64,000 nt of DNA from positions 1,302,001 to 1,366,000 of the forward strand of contig JANVFP010000010.1 in the NCBI GenBank assembly GCA_027919835.1, in the 5' to 3' direction. Below, in pieces: positions 35,421 through 47,165 of the stretch. The notes under the pieces are model-generated. The model saw only the letters and a program-made list of their open reading frames with translations. It was not told the DNA's origin and made no database searches. The translations under genes and the position numbers were made by a program. Numbering within the stretch: position 1 is the stretch's first letter; every line of letters begins with the position of its first letter. Origin of the DNA: Lentinula raphanica. Lineage: Eukaryota > Basidiomycota > Agaricomycetes > Agaricales > Omphalotaceae.

Positions 35421-36248
35421 GTTGGTTCTTCAAAGATCGTACACGCGTTTGGATGAATAGCCTCGATGATGGATCCAAACTTTTTGAAGAGGAGAAGAAA
35501 GATAGTACGTGGGGTTCGAGCTCGATCTTCACCACTTGTTATTTTACGTCGAGTAGGACGAGAGATTCGACTACCACCACAGGCCAAAGTTGGGTGTTGG
35601 TTGGGTGCCAAGTTTGAGTTCAAATAGGCGCCCAATGGGAATTCAATTGTATTTCACGACTAAGTCACACACTTTCAAGTCTCCGTTCGCAAGCATCCTG
35701 TATACACGAACGAGTTGATGTACTCTTTTTTGGGGTACTACAGACGGCTAGCCAGGCTACAAGCATGCAGATTCCACAGTATCCATATAGCTGAGAGCCA
35801 ACCGTCTGACAACTTTCGAAATCTTGATGAACCAAGCCCTTAAGGATTTCAATGATACTGAACTGAACTCCGTAATGTACCTGCAATGACTACTAACTAA
35901 TAATATTAAGGATCCAAGAACCTCGGTACTCCGTTGGACGGTCTCGTTCAGGGACTTATCAAAATGATCTCTTGCCGGAGCCCAGCGTGAACAAGACACT
36001 TGAACGTGCACATTGCTCAAAACATGATCTATGATAGCTTTGTGTTGTACGAAACAGAGAGCAGAACATGTTTGGAGAACACTAAATATGCGAACCGCAA
36101 GATACTTGTGTACGTAGTAATCCAGTTTGAACTTTGCGAAAATTTGAAGGACAGTCATATTTTGGAAGCACATAGGTAAATTAAAAGGTATGGAATCGTC
36201 ACAAAATGATTCAGGTCGAGGAATAAATAGAAATAGCTAGAAAGTAGG
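35421..36248. other. Intergenic stretch with a GCTAGCCAGGCTA motif
   Basis: The promoter of the nucleoporin gene lies at the left. GACGGCTAGCCAGGCTA (35742-35758) is a short motif that reappears inverted at about 46950-46980. Short frames at 35665-36173 (-) have no supporting features. Confidence 0.45.
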
Positions 36249-37656
36249 TCATTGCTCTGGACGACGAGCCGGGGTCGGGGTCAGGACGAAATGCGCTTGA
36301 TCATAATCTGGAGGTGCCTCCGGAATTCCAATACCACAACCATTAACAGTACTCTCCAAAATCGACCCCGGCGGTGCTGTCGGCGCATCATGGTAATACT
36401 GTGCCATGATCGATCCCCTATAGTCAATCGAAGATGTGACTGGAGAGCTCGGAGTCATATACGTCGTCGAAGACTGGGAATACACAGTTGTCGCAGACTG
36501 AGGGTACACCGTCGACTTTGCCTGACTGGTAGCCCAGCTCATGTCACTGCTTCGCATGGCATCGGAACGTAACGGGGCGTAGGTCATTGCAGGTGCAGGC
36601 TGGTAATCAGAGAATGGAACATCCGTGCTTGAGGGAGCATGATTCAAGAGCCAAGAAGGGGGCACTCCAGTGCTAGCCATCTGCTTTGCACTATCGCTCC
36701 TGGTCTGTGCACCAGTCGTGTTGTCTTTCTGGGCTTGTTTGGTTTGACGTCGGCGTCGGTAGAAGACGAAACAGGCTCCAAAGATGAGCGCGCCCAAGAT
36801 GGCTCCCACGACGGCGCCTATGATAGCAGCATGATTCGAAGAGTGACTGCTTCAAGTAAGTATGAGATATTGGATATGATGATAGCCAGGCAAGTTGTTT
36901 ACCTAGATGTTTCAGAGTTGGCAGAACCTGCAGATGCTGATGGATTTGAGCTTGATAGAGCGGTCGTCGTCGCCTCAGTCAGGGATCCAGCGGAACTAGT
37001 AGCCGAGGTTGCAATTGGGGGCACTGAGAAGGATGTTCCTAAATATCTGATTGATCGAATATCATTATTGAGGTCAACGGATAAAAGTTTGAGTATACTG
37101 TACGTACATTACTTCAGTGGTCACCAGTGTAGTTTCCGAAGCTTGACCAGGGCTCAAGACGGTGAACGATGGACTGGTGTAGAATGTACTTGTGGTCGTA
37201 GAGCTACGAATCGTTTTCGCGTGTCAGAAACCTTTGAGAAAGTTTTAAAAAATATGAAGAACCTACTCTAAGACCACACCATACATGATGAACGTCCTGC
37301 AATCAAGCACAAAAGTGAATTGATATTAGCAATTGTCCGTCCAATATGCTCAGTACATACCCAAATTCCGCGACAGTAAGCGAAGCCGACTGCGTATCCA
37401 ACGACTCCCCTTGCGTGCCGCTAACATTTGCGATGAATCCACCTCCTTCGTATTCACCCGTTGTTGGCCTCATCCATTGTCGCTCAAGAGAATAGACTGT
37501 CGGATCCGTAGAGTTTCGTATCCAAAAAACATCAAAGGCAACACCAGTGATGCTGTCTGACTGGATCGCCACAGAGAATCCTGAGACGTGGCTACAGACG
37601 TGTAGCAGGGAAGCAAGGAGGAGGAAAGGTCGAGCAAGACACCAAATTGAGGACAT
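36249..37656 (-). CDS. Single-pass membrane protein with Ser/Thr stalk (second gene of this architecture)
   Basis: The ATG at 37656 starts a good signal peptide, MSSIWCLARPFLLLASLLHV, with a later VSGFSVAIQ. A longer frame from 37755 would bury it, so I reject that start. The ectodomain has SDSITGVAFDVFWIRNSTDP, YSLERQWMRPTTGEYEGGGF and DTQSASLTVAEFG. Small exons give TFIMYGVV and a Ser/Thr-rich stalk. The membrane helix is AAIIGAVVGAILGALIFGAC, followed by FVFYRRRRQTKQ. The long cytosolic tail contains Tyr/Ser/Pro motifs (STVYPQSATTVYSQSS, IPEAPPDY) and ends RRPEQ at 36249. The layout matches the gene at 30579. It is possibly a cell-wall sensor or adhesion protein; the function is unknown. 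Confidence 0.8.
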
Positions 37657-38342
37657 TATCAGCGAGTTCGATATGTCCGCAGCTAGTTTCTGAAACTCAG
37701 ATTCTTCGCTGGGATCTAGAAAGGCTGATGGTGGTAGAGACGAGGGAGTCGACAAGCCGTAGGAGGTGAATCTGTTGGGTTAGAATAGGTTAGAATTGTA
37801 CTGGGAGAGCCTGTGAGGTTTGAGGGGGATGAACCCGTCGGATCACTTAGAGGCTGAGCTGTGCATGAAAGGCGATGATCTCCTTGCAAAACTCACGCTT
37901 TTTCACACTGGGCAGCAAATTTTAACCGGCGGGCGTCGATGGATCATGCCTCTGGATGAGTCTACGCATCTTTTCGTATATCGAACATGGAAATCAGTGC
38001 CAATGCCATCGGGAGCTGGGAGGAAGTTTTCCATTCGGGGCCACATTATTGTAGCATATGGGCGGACCTTGAAGACGTGGAAAACGCGAGCGTGAATTGG
38101 GTGTAGATAGATGCTGGAAGACGATAAGAAAAGTCGGAGAAAATCTAAGTACAGCTTTGACATTCCATAACAGGCGTGCGCGGGAATTCACGGAAAAGTA
38201 GTTTTCGGCAGTTGCCGACTCTTCCAATATTTCACCCACCTCTCAACATCGCCATTTGTTTTCTTCTCTCTAAGTTCGTATTGGTTGACTTCTACGGCGT
38301 AAGGAAGATTAAAACTGATAGGATTCTTTTTGTACATAGGAT
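37657..38342. other. Divergent promoter region
   Basis: The start codons at 37656 (-) and 38343 (+) face apart. Short frames inside (37820-38095, 37903-38239) show no domain. No repeats are seen. Confidence 0.5.
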
Positions 38343-39167
38343 ATGGCATCAAAAACAGCCGCGGCGGTGGTTGTGAGTACACGCTTTTCAGCAGGACCGA
38401 TGCAAGCATATTCAGAAATACGTGGTTGTTATTAGGACTTTACACGCATCTACACTTCCCTGGGTCTAGGGAAAGGTGCGTCTCATAACACCCTGGAATC
38501 ATGATCTGCGCTGACGGACGCAACGTTGACAGAGACCATTGCTTCCCTTCAGGCTTTCCGTAAGCGCCACGGTGAAGCCCAACGTGCACAGGCTACCTAC
38601 TCAAGTCAACCGACTACGGTTGACTTTGCCCACTACCGCTCTGTCTTGAAGAACAAAGCTATCGTGGACGAGGCTGAGAAGCTATTCAAGGACTTCAAAC
38701 CTGTTTCATACGATGTCAGCGAACATATCAAAGCGATTGAGGCTTTTGAGGCAAAGGCTGTAAGTCTTTCATCGAACGTGGTACTTTTGACCATGACTCA
38801 GTTTGGGTCGATATGCGTGTTGCGTGTTATAGGTCGCCAAGGCTAAGGAGACAGAAGAGAAGATTGACGTGGAGTTGAAAGATTTGCAGGCAACTCTGAA
38901 GAACATTGAGGAAGCACGTCCATTCCAGGATTTGACGGTAAGTAAACTCTCAATAAGAACCCCAGGACGCAATCTTAATGGTTTCACCCAGGTTATGGAC
39001 ATTGGCGAAGCCCACCCACGTATAATAGAGACCGTCGAGACGATGATGAAGAAAGGCAAATGGAGTGTACCCGGTCGGTCTTGTTCCCATCGTCTTCCTG
39101 TTTCGCAATTGCTCACGCGCAAAACCCAGGTTACAAGGAGAAATTCGGTGATCTCAACCTCATGTAA
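38343..39167 (+). CDS. ATP7: Mitochondrial ATP synthase subunit d
   Basis: Exon 1, ATGGCATCAAAAACAGCCGC, encodes MASKTAAAVV. The next exons give DFTRIYTSLGLGKETIASL, QAFRKRHGEAQRAQATYSSQ, TVDFAHYRSVLKNKAIVDEA, EKLFKDFKPVSYDVSEHIKA, VELKDLQATLKNIEEARPFQ, MDIGEAHPRIIETVETMMKK, GKWSVPGYKEKFGDLNLM, and TAA at 39165-39167. The length of about 173 aa and the motifs match subunit d of the peripheral stalk of F1Fo ATP synthase, in the mitochondrial inner membrane. Five introns are spliced, all in phase. The last one splits the codon at P-G in VPGYKEK. Confidence 0.95.
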
Positions 39168-39487
39168 ACGACACACTCTGTTAGATGTCTCCTTACTTGA
39201 TAATGCCTTTCTTCTGAACACTCTCACGAGCGGATGATCGTTGTGATTTTCTCTGGTTCGAGTGACCTCAACGAATATCCATCGTTGTTTTCGCAATGGG
39301 ACGATGTGATCCTCACCTCCACTGATTCTGATTCTTCAAGGAATCAGGATGCAGTTATTGAGATGTTTAGCTTACTATAAACCTCGATAAACCTCGTTTG
39401 AGTTTAGTCCATGTAGATGTACGTAGAACTTCGTCGAATTAAGTTTGGAGGGCGAGTTGAGTATTTCATGCATTATCAACTAACAAG

Positions 39488-39575
39488 GGTTCGGTGGTGT
39501 AGTGGTTATCACGTCTGTCTCACAACGTACTAGAGTTGTCACAGGAGGTCCCCGGTTCGAGACCGGGTCGAACCA
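39488..39575 (+). tRNA. tRNA-Val (anticodon CAC) with a 15 bp intron
   Basis: The acceptor stem GGTTCGG pairs with TCGAACC, followed by discriminator A. The D-arm is GTG...CAC and the anticodon stem TCTGT pairs with ACAGG. The T-arm is CCCGG TTCGAGA CCGGG, holding the B box GGTTCGAGACC. The anticodon CAC is at 39521-39523. The 15 nt at 39525-39539 lie between positions 37 and 38, the standard site of nuclear tRNA introns. A T-rich run (TTTTTG) follows at about 39580, which would serve as a Pol III stop. Confidence 0.93.
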
Positions 39576-40272
39576 CGCTTTTTGCTGGAAGTTGTGAAAG
39601 TTACGGTATCTTCAGCGTCTTGGAGTGGGACATTGATGTTTCGTTATGTTGCTTCCGGATATCAGAAGAAGGGAATATTTTCACTGCCAAGTTTGTCAAA
39701 ACATGCCATGGAGGAGATTGGACTTTGAAGTTTGGAGCCTGGAGGCTGGAGGTGCACCCTGGTGCACCGGTGCAGGTGTTGTGGCGCTAAAAGAGGGTGA
39801 TCATGATGTCACAGGCACATTTTTGCCACCTCCTAAAGTGGCTCTCGTCCGGCTCGGCGTTGCCAACCCGCCACAAGAAATTTTCTCGTCGTTGTTTTTC
39901 CAACATACCTTTGCAGACGTGTATCTCGTCTCTCTCACCTACTCTCAAGTGCTCTACTCAGTCCCTCAAAGAAAGAGGGGGGAAGCGAATCAACCACATA
40001 CCTAGAAAGTCAATAGGAGTTCATTGTGGAGCCCGGTAAGCACAATTAATTTCTTGTTTCGCTTCTCAAGTTGCTCCAACTTTCCGACATTTGACTGACT
40101 GTTGATTGATTGAATGGGGGGCGACCGCGATGTATATAGGACTTGCTGAGAGCTGATAAGTTATAACAAGGCATCCTAAAGAACCCGGATTGATTTCGGA
40201 ACAGCGACAAACTAGATTGGGAAAAGGCATTGAGGCAGACGAGAAATCACAGGGTCAGCGGAGAATCAACAA
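39576..40272. other. Intergenic stretch before the channel gene
   Basis: Short frames only (39536-40039). GGTGCACC direct and inverted repeats occur at about 39750-39772. CT-rich sequence at 39925-39960 may belong to the promoter of the next gene. Confidence 0.45.
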
Positions 40273-43200
40273 ATGGCTGGGAGGAATTCGGACTCCAACT
40301 CTTCTCCTACATCGTCCACTGCTGCGGGCAAGAGGCCTGAAATTACCTCCAACGATCTCAATACCCAATGCCACTTGGCGCCTAATTCTCACAATCCCCG
40401 CAACTACCTTTCAACATCCTCTCTGGACGATCACGACCACGACGTTGCCTCGCCACCATACAGACCAGAAGCTAGCACGACAAGTTTGACCGGCCAAGAG
40501 TTGCTCTTGAATCCCAATCATCCTTACTCGCATTATCCTCCAAGTCCAGCGTATAGATCTCAGCCTAACATGTCAGACGAAGTTCACCTCGAAGGTGACC
40601 GGCACGCGACCGGAGATGCCAAGTGGGAAGGGGAACTTCGTGACACGAAACACAAAGTTCACTATCCCGAGTCGATTGACTTGGAGCCCATCCCAGTCGT
40701 TTCCGGTGATGTCTCTCTAGCCGCGAACAGAGCTAATCTGAAACTAGAAGAAATACCTTCGAGAGATTTTAATCGTTCCGGCACAAACAGTCCAGCAGAC
40801 GCGATTTCGCTCGCTGGCACCGACGACGAGGAAGATGAAAGCGACTATGACTGGAGCGGCGAAGATGATTTGGTAGACGAGGAAGCCAAGTTCGAACAGC
40901 AGATGGGTGTTAAACCTAAAAGAACGGGTTGGGGATTCAAAAGAATTATCACTCTACTCTTTTCCTCCCTCCTCGGCTCCACACTCGTTGCCGGGATTCT
41001 CGTCACTCCCGGGATACTAATTCATTTCTACTGGTACAACGACAATCCTACCTCTCACCGAAAATATGTCGAGCAGAATGTTCAGGCATGGCTTTTCTGG
41101 GCTGCTGCTAATCTTCTCTTGTCCTGGTACCTTGCCGTCATCGTCGATCTCGTTCCGACTCTTGCCACTTTCATAATCGCCGCTGCATGGGGTCATGTTT
41201 CCGAGGTATTCAAATCTCGCGTAGAACTCTACAACTCCGTCAAAAACACCTTCAAACCGGTTTTGTACGCGGCTAGTGCTTGGGCTAGTTGGGTTATCAT
41301 ATTCGGGCATATCTTCAATCTCTATGACACTGAGGATTCGAGCCAGAGTCACGCTAGTTACACAGAGCGCCTCTATGAGGTGGTGGAATTCTTGTTCTTC
41401 TTTGTCTTGGTGATATGCGCACAGAAGATGCTTTCGCATATGATTGCGTTCGCGTTCCATCGTACGGCGTTCAAAGAACGTCTCGATGAAGTTCAACAGG
41501 CACTCAAGGTTATCGAGCAGTTACGGAATTACAGGCCGAAGCACGATCGTTTTGGCAGGCAGTCCAACAGGTCCAGCGGTTGGGCATGGAGTACTCCCGT
41601 ACTAGAAAAAGCAAGCTTCGGTTTTGGCAAAAGCACGCATCACAAGGGCTTCTCTTCTTCGCGTCAGTATTCGCACCGTACGGATGACGACGGCTATGGC
41701 GCAGATGCAGACAACGACTTCGACGATCGCACCATGGTTGGGAACCCGTCCAGAAAGTCTACTCTGGGTAGTACTTTTGGGTTCTCAAACAAAGGCAAGG
41801 ACAAAAGCAATCGTCGTTCTGGTGTCCCTGCTGGAGCAGGGGATCACGAACTAGGTGTATTCACTTCTACCACATCTCCTCGAGGATTCTCCCCCAACTC
41901 TGCTTCACCAGATACCAGTCGCCCCATGACTCCCGCTACTTCGGCTCCATTCATCATGAACCGAGCAGCCTCCCCTGCAGGTATCTCTCCTTCGGAAACC
42001 GGCGGTCGTATCACTCCCCATCGTTATCCCCCGGCTCGGAATTGAACACTGCCTCCCCTCGTCCCTCTATTGACTCCAATCATGGAGCAGGAGATACCCT
42101 CGCTGCGGCGGCCAAGGTTCTCAAATCTGCTGTACTCCATGATGCGCGAAATATCGGCGGAGATTCTGATCAAATCGCCAACGGTGGTGGTGGCGCGATA
42201 GGTTTGGGACACGTCGGATCGAGTGCTGAGGCTAAAAGACTTGCGAGAGCGATTTATCTCAAGTTCCGACCGATAGGACAAGGAAGGACGTATCTCCTCC
42301 CATCGGATTTTTACCCTGCGTTTCCTGATACGACGACGGCGCAAGCTGCTTTCCGGGTGTTCGACAAGGACAATAATGGGGATCTGAGTCGGGCTGAAAT
42401 CAAGACTACGTTGCTCAAGGTGTATAAGGAGCGTCGGTTCCTCGCTCGGTCTATGCGGGATGTTGGGATAGCACTGAAGAGTCTGGATCAGATTTTGCTG
42501 TTCTTCGCACTGGTCGTCATATTCTTCATCAGTCTATCTGTGTTCGGAGTACAGATTGGGGACTCGCTGAGCAGTGTGTATACTTTGGGTATCGGCGCGA
42601 GTTTCATTTTCAAAACGAGTGCCAGTAGTGCCTTTGACGCGATCATGTTCTTATTCGTTACGCAGTGAGTCTTCTTTTGCAATTCTTTTTCTTGTTGGCC
42701 ATCCGTGACTCAATACCGTGTTTTCGCGCTAGCCCTTATGACACCGGTGACCGATGCTTCATTGACGATGAGATTCTTGTGGTTAAGAAGATGGGCTTGT
42801 TTGCCACAGTATTCGCACGAGTTGATGGAACGGAGACATACTATTTCAACAGCCAACTTTTCTCGAAATTCATGTTAGTGTAACGTTCAAAATCTGGGCC
42901 AGTTTATGACACTAAATGTCGTTTTTTGTTCCTCTAGCACCAACGTACGTCGTTCCGGCCAGATGTACGAGAACGTCACTCTTCAACTTCACTGGCGGAC
43001 TCCCATCGCGAAACTCGACGCTCTCGAAAAATCGTTGAATAACTGGTTGCAAACGGAGCAAAATCGCTGGTTTGTACCCAGTACAGCAATCATGTTACAA
43101 AGCATCAATTTCCAGAGATACTTAGAAGTCACCATAGGAATTGGCCACAATGGGTAAGGGTACCTTCCTCTTCGGACGACGTTCGCTTGCTAATCACTGC

Positions 43201-43679
43201 TGTCCATCCATAGCACTTGGCAAGACTGGGGTCTCCGTTGTGCCCGCAAAACTGCCTTCCACGCCGCCGTACAACACTACACTCGTCAACTTGGTATCGT
43301 CTGTTACGAATCGACCCAGCCTGTGGTCTACGCCAACGCACCTGACACTCCCGCCATCAACGTGTTCCCTGACGCTACGATGCCTCCCCCTTCACCAGGA
43401 GGCAACGGTGGCTGGGCTGGATCTGGGTACGAGGTAGAAACTGGTCCTGATGGAGGCATCGACATCATCTACGGAGATAGTTCTGCTGGTGGAGGCATCG
43501 AACCCAACCAGAGCACCGTGTCGCCCGCGGCGGCGGCGGCCCTTGGAGCAGGCGAAAAAGAGAGCGGTCTGAAGACTGCGCTTGGATTCACACCTCCCGA
43601 GGGTCTGGTTGGTTCGCATCTTAGGGCGAGGAAGACGAAGAGTAGGAAGGTCATGGTTGGGTTGGCTGGAGATGGATGA
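40273..43679 (+). CDS. MscS-like mechanosensitive channel with EF-hand
   Basis: The first 210 residues are disordered and acidic. Membrane helices follow (FKRIITLLFSSLLGSTLVAG, WLFWAAANLLLSWYLAVIVD, LYAASAWASWVIIFGHIF, VVEFLFFFVLVICAQKMLSH). A Ser-rich cytosolic loop comes next. An intron (41981-42090) joins it in phase to GDTLAAAAKV. VFDKDNNGDLSRAEIKTTLL is a complete EF-hand loop. The pore region is LLFFALVVIFFISLSVFGVQ and FKTSASSAFDAIMFLFV. The beta-domain is HPYDTGDRCFIDDEILVVKK, MGLFATVF, as in fungal Msy1/Msy2 channels of the ER and vacuolar membranes, which control calcium after osmotic shock. The C-terminus ends VMVGLAGDG at 43679. Three further introns are spliced. Confidence 0.93.
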
Positions 43680-44814
43680 GTCTCAGATTCGTGTAGGTGG
43701 GGGGATTCTATGTGCACCTCCTGCTGGTCATTCCCAACTCAACGTCAACAACACGAAAGATGGATCTTGCAACGGTCCAACGGAACCTCAATGATTTTTT
43801 ACTTATGATCCCATTCTCCAGAAACAGATCAGAACAACCGATTCTCACTGTTACATGGACAACACATCTGCATACTCACATATATTAGACTACTCAATTT
43901 ATCCATCAATCTAGCTTCATCTTTTTCCCTCTGTTTTCCCTCTCGCATGTAGATATCGGTCTACGTCTCCTGCATGAACATAGTTATAGGTTTATCACTG
44001 TCCAGACAACGACGACTTGCGGCATTCAATTTGAGCGAATGAAAAGTCACACACCAAGGAAAATGATGTACTTACCAGCTTATAGCTGTAAGTATGTAGA
44101 CGCTAGTCACTGCAATTCATGAACCTGCAGTTCAATGCAGACTTCAAACTCGCTGAGCTCTTGATTACTATTCTGAAATTTTTGTCATGTTCTACGTACT
44201 AGTACGTAGGCCTGTGCAAACGCGTCAGATATAAATTCTGTTGAAGTGGCTCTCGAGTCCCGCCACAGCCGCCAAAAGCAGTGAGCGCTCGCTGTTTCGC
44301 TGAGCCCTCCGACTGCGTGTGAGAGCATGCGTCGGAGGAGGCGTGAAACTGTGCTTCGGACCTCTTCCGTCTTTCTATGCCATCCTCAAGATGAACCCTC
44401 CCAGTACATTGATAGGGCCTCCTGGAGGTCCTAGACAATGATTGTGATCAGTGGACGACCTTGGAGCACATCCTTCGAAGCATCTGCATTCTGCCAGGAT
44501 GGACTAGTAGTGACAAATGTCACGAATCAGTGATCATGATGGTCTGTCTGAAATCAAGCGGCACGGTTAATGAATCCTGAGGAAGGATCATTACCGCAGA
44601 ACAGGCGCAGAACATCGTTCAAGTTTCAGCTACCGCCTCTCTCAGCCCAGCTGATTTGCAACCAATCAGAAATATCTCTGGATGATGTATCGCATAAAAC
44701 CACGAGGTCAATCCCCATCCCCCTTTAGAGCTGGTCTCCCCCCACCCGTCGTAACCTTCTTTCACGTTGCCAACGATCGCAAATAAGCCAACCATCCACT
44801 AGTATCCTACAGTG
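43680..44814. other. Intergenic stretch, no gene recognised
   Basis: The 3' flank of the channel gene and the promoter of the next plus-strand gene. Some inverted short repeats occur, but I see no ORF, tRNA or transposon with support. Confidence 0.45.
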
Positions 44815-45680
44815 ATGACTCGTCTTATACACGTCCTCCCATTCGGGATGATTCTCGTTCTTCTCGCATCCACCATTTCTCCAGGACTCCTCGCTGCGCC
44901 GACCCCTTTCGATCGAGACGAATTGGTACTGGAATCAAGTAGTGTTCCGATTTGTTCTTCTGATTCGGCGTCATTGAGGGCCATGGTCGGAGCTAGAGAT
45001 GGTCCAAAGGCCCGGGTCCATGATGATCTTTCTTCTCATTCTTCTGCTGCTGGTATCAATGTAGATGGTAGTCGCAGTGCCAGGCTGTTCATTTCCCTGG
45101 AACAAGACCTGAGTCGGAGAAACGAAGCATCGAATGATTTGACTCGTGCGGACATACACCAAGGAAATCACTTGCATCGCAATCTTCCTCAGCCACATGT
45201 GGGTTGTTGTACTTACTTTGGGTTGGATGCGTGTTTAACTCATGGTTTCTTCTCCTTTACCTCTTACCCTGTTCAGAAGCGGCCCCAAATTCTACCGCGA
45301 CCTGATCCGGATCCCATGGTCTGTCCTCTCTTTCGCATTCTTTCGTCCTTGTCTAGTCGAACTGAGTGTCCGAGGTACAGACACTGGCGACGTCAATCGA
45401 AGAAGTGGTCGATCAGCTTTCAAAAGGGTTGCATGCTATACCAGCGAATCCGACGCCATCGATTCTATTCCCTCAACTCCACACGTTCTACAAGGCGAAC
45501 GCAGTCGCCATTGTGGCGTTGAAGAAAGCTATCGGCCGCATTCACCTTCCTGCCCAAAGCTCAGTAGAGGAGAAAGAATTTGTCAAAGAGGTCGAGAAGC
45601 GCATTGACTTCATGATTTCGAGTGCAAAGGTTGTAACAAGCCAGCTTGGCTTGCCTGATTTGTTTGAGGGCTTCAAGTAG
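44815..45680 (+). CDS. Predicted secreted protein of unknown function
   Basis: The ATG at 44815 begins a signal peptide, MTRLIHVLPFGMILVLLAST, with a likely cleavage after LLAAPTP. Exon 1 continues as a polar, low-complexity region to HRNLPQPH. A GT donor at 45199 leads to a 42 nt exon KRPQILPRPDPDPM. The exon from 45375 then follows in phase 0: VQTLATSIEEVVDQLSKGLH, TFYKANAVAIVALKKAIGRI, EEKEFVKEVEKRIDFMISSA and QLGLPDLFEGFK. The last part is clearly helical and amphipathic. I recognise no family. The exon join near 45360 is chosen because the frame upstream of it contains a stop. Confidence 0.65.
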
Positions 45681-47165
45681 AGGTCAATAGAATACTTTGT
45701 CACCGGTACAAAGCAATAATTATTGACTTACCCAAACTTGATCATAGTCTTAGAACTCCAAGGCGTCCGGGTTAGTAATTGACCAATCCGCACCTCTCTT
45801 CTTCTTCTTCCTCCTCCTCTTCCTCCTCTTCCTCCTCCTTCTCCTCCTCCTCCTCCTAATCCTATGCTGCCTGTCCTCATCTTCCCTTTTTCTAGTTCCT
45901 AGACTAGACAGCAATTCCTGGGATGGAGATGGTCAGCGAGAGAGACATAGTGCAACCGATGAAGGTGTGGCACCAAAGCAGGAAAGCTCATTGATGAGAG
46001 TTTGTAAGGAGGCGGGCCTGGAGAGCCTTATCTGCATTGTTGATCTGAGTGTAAGTATGGCAGGTAGGGAAAGGAAAGGCGGCTCGATTTGTGTGTATAA
46101 ATAACGACTGCGGGGTGATTCGTGAATAACAGCGATGAGAGAGAAGAAGGGAACGACAAAGGTAACAACAAAGGAACAACGTATCGCGTACTTACGCGTC
46201 CTGCCGTGGACTGGCTCATCCACCAATCTTTCCCTTTCTGTCCTAAAAAACAGACGCCGTCAATGAAAATCTGACCGGAAGTGAGCGTTGAGATATACGT
46301 GAGATGGTGGCTGGATGGAGAAAAAAGCCGTGAGCGTGAGTAGGACAGGGCGAAAGAAAATAACGAGGCAATGAAGACAGAGAGCGGACTGAGGAAGGCG
46401 GTAAACTAGACCCTAGAGGGATTGAAGAGGTCTCGCGATTCCTCTCCAGAGCATTCAACGATGTCAGAGGTTTTGGGAAGGAACGAGAAGTATGGCACAG
46501 TAGCGGTTTGAGCACCTTGGTTGGAGTGACAAGCAAGGCATCGGAAGACGAGAGGTGTGGACGTGCGTCTTGTTATCCTCATACTCGCTCCGAATCTTAA
46601 TTCATTCTCATTTGTGGCCATTCGAGCCAGCAACCCGAGAAGTGATACCAGGCAATGCGTGTCCCCTCTAAGTTCCGAGCACATGCTGCAACTTGAAGTT
46701 GTTTTTGGGTCTTTTCGCACCTAGGTGGCAGCCTGCGTCAGCTCAACTCAGCTGAAGTACCTCTTCAAAAAGATCGGGAGAACGATTGTGTCTTCCGACG
46801 AAGCGAGGCTAGCGATAATCGAGATACAGGACCCAGATCATCGATGAATGGCAGCCTGAGACTGAATTTCCCCAGAGTTAGCAGAAATCAGCATGAAATG
46901 TTCGTGAACAAAGCCTTACTGTGTTTAAGTTGGAGAACTTAGAAGTCGAGTTAGCCTGGCTAGCCTGGCTAGCCGTCTGATAGTTTATGTAACGAAGAGG
47001 TTCGTCGAGTCAGGTCGAGTCGAAGAGGTGAACGCGTTCACATGACTTCGTTTATTCTGTTTCGTTCCACCATCTACACAAAGACTTATCGTAAACTACA
47101 AGATACGGCTAGCCAGTGACGGTCGTCAATCACGAAGTTTTCGATCACTCGAACTTGATACAGAC
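45681..47165. other. Long intergenic stretch with a polypyrimidine microsatellite
   Basis: Apart from the pyrimidine repeat I see short minus-strand frames (45933-46720) without clear support. TAGCCTGGCTAGCCTGGCTA occurs at 46955-46975 and a related GGCTAGCCAG at 47106. A possible tiny spliced frame is discussed under rejected items. Confidence 0.4.
45798..45858. repeat. (CTT/CTC)n polypyrimidine microsatellite
   Basis: About 60 bases consist only of C and T in CTT, CCT and CTC triplets, 120 bp after the stop of the secreted-protein gene. A polypurine equivalent lies at 57552-57604. Confidence 0.9.

Noticed and set aside
37657..37755. Upstream extension of the second membrane-protein gene to the Met at 37755
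   Set aside because: It would place a polar, acidic stretch before an otherwise typical signal peptide. The Met at 37656 explains the protein better.
45940..46260. Possible tiny spliced minus-strand gene reading GQKGKDWWMSQSTAGR joined to INNADKALQARLLTNSHQ
   Set aside because: The donor and acceptor are acceptable, but I could not place a convincing start exon upstream, and the product is too short to recognise. RNA evidence would be needed.
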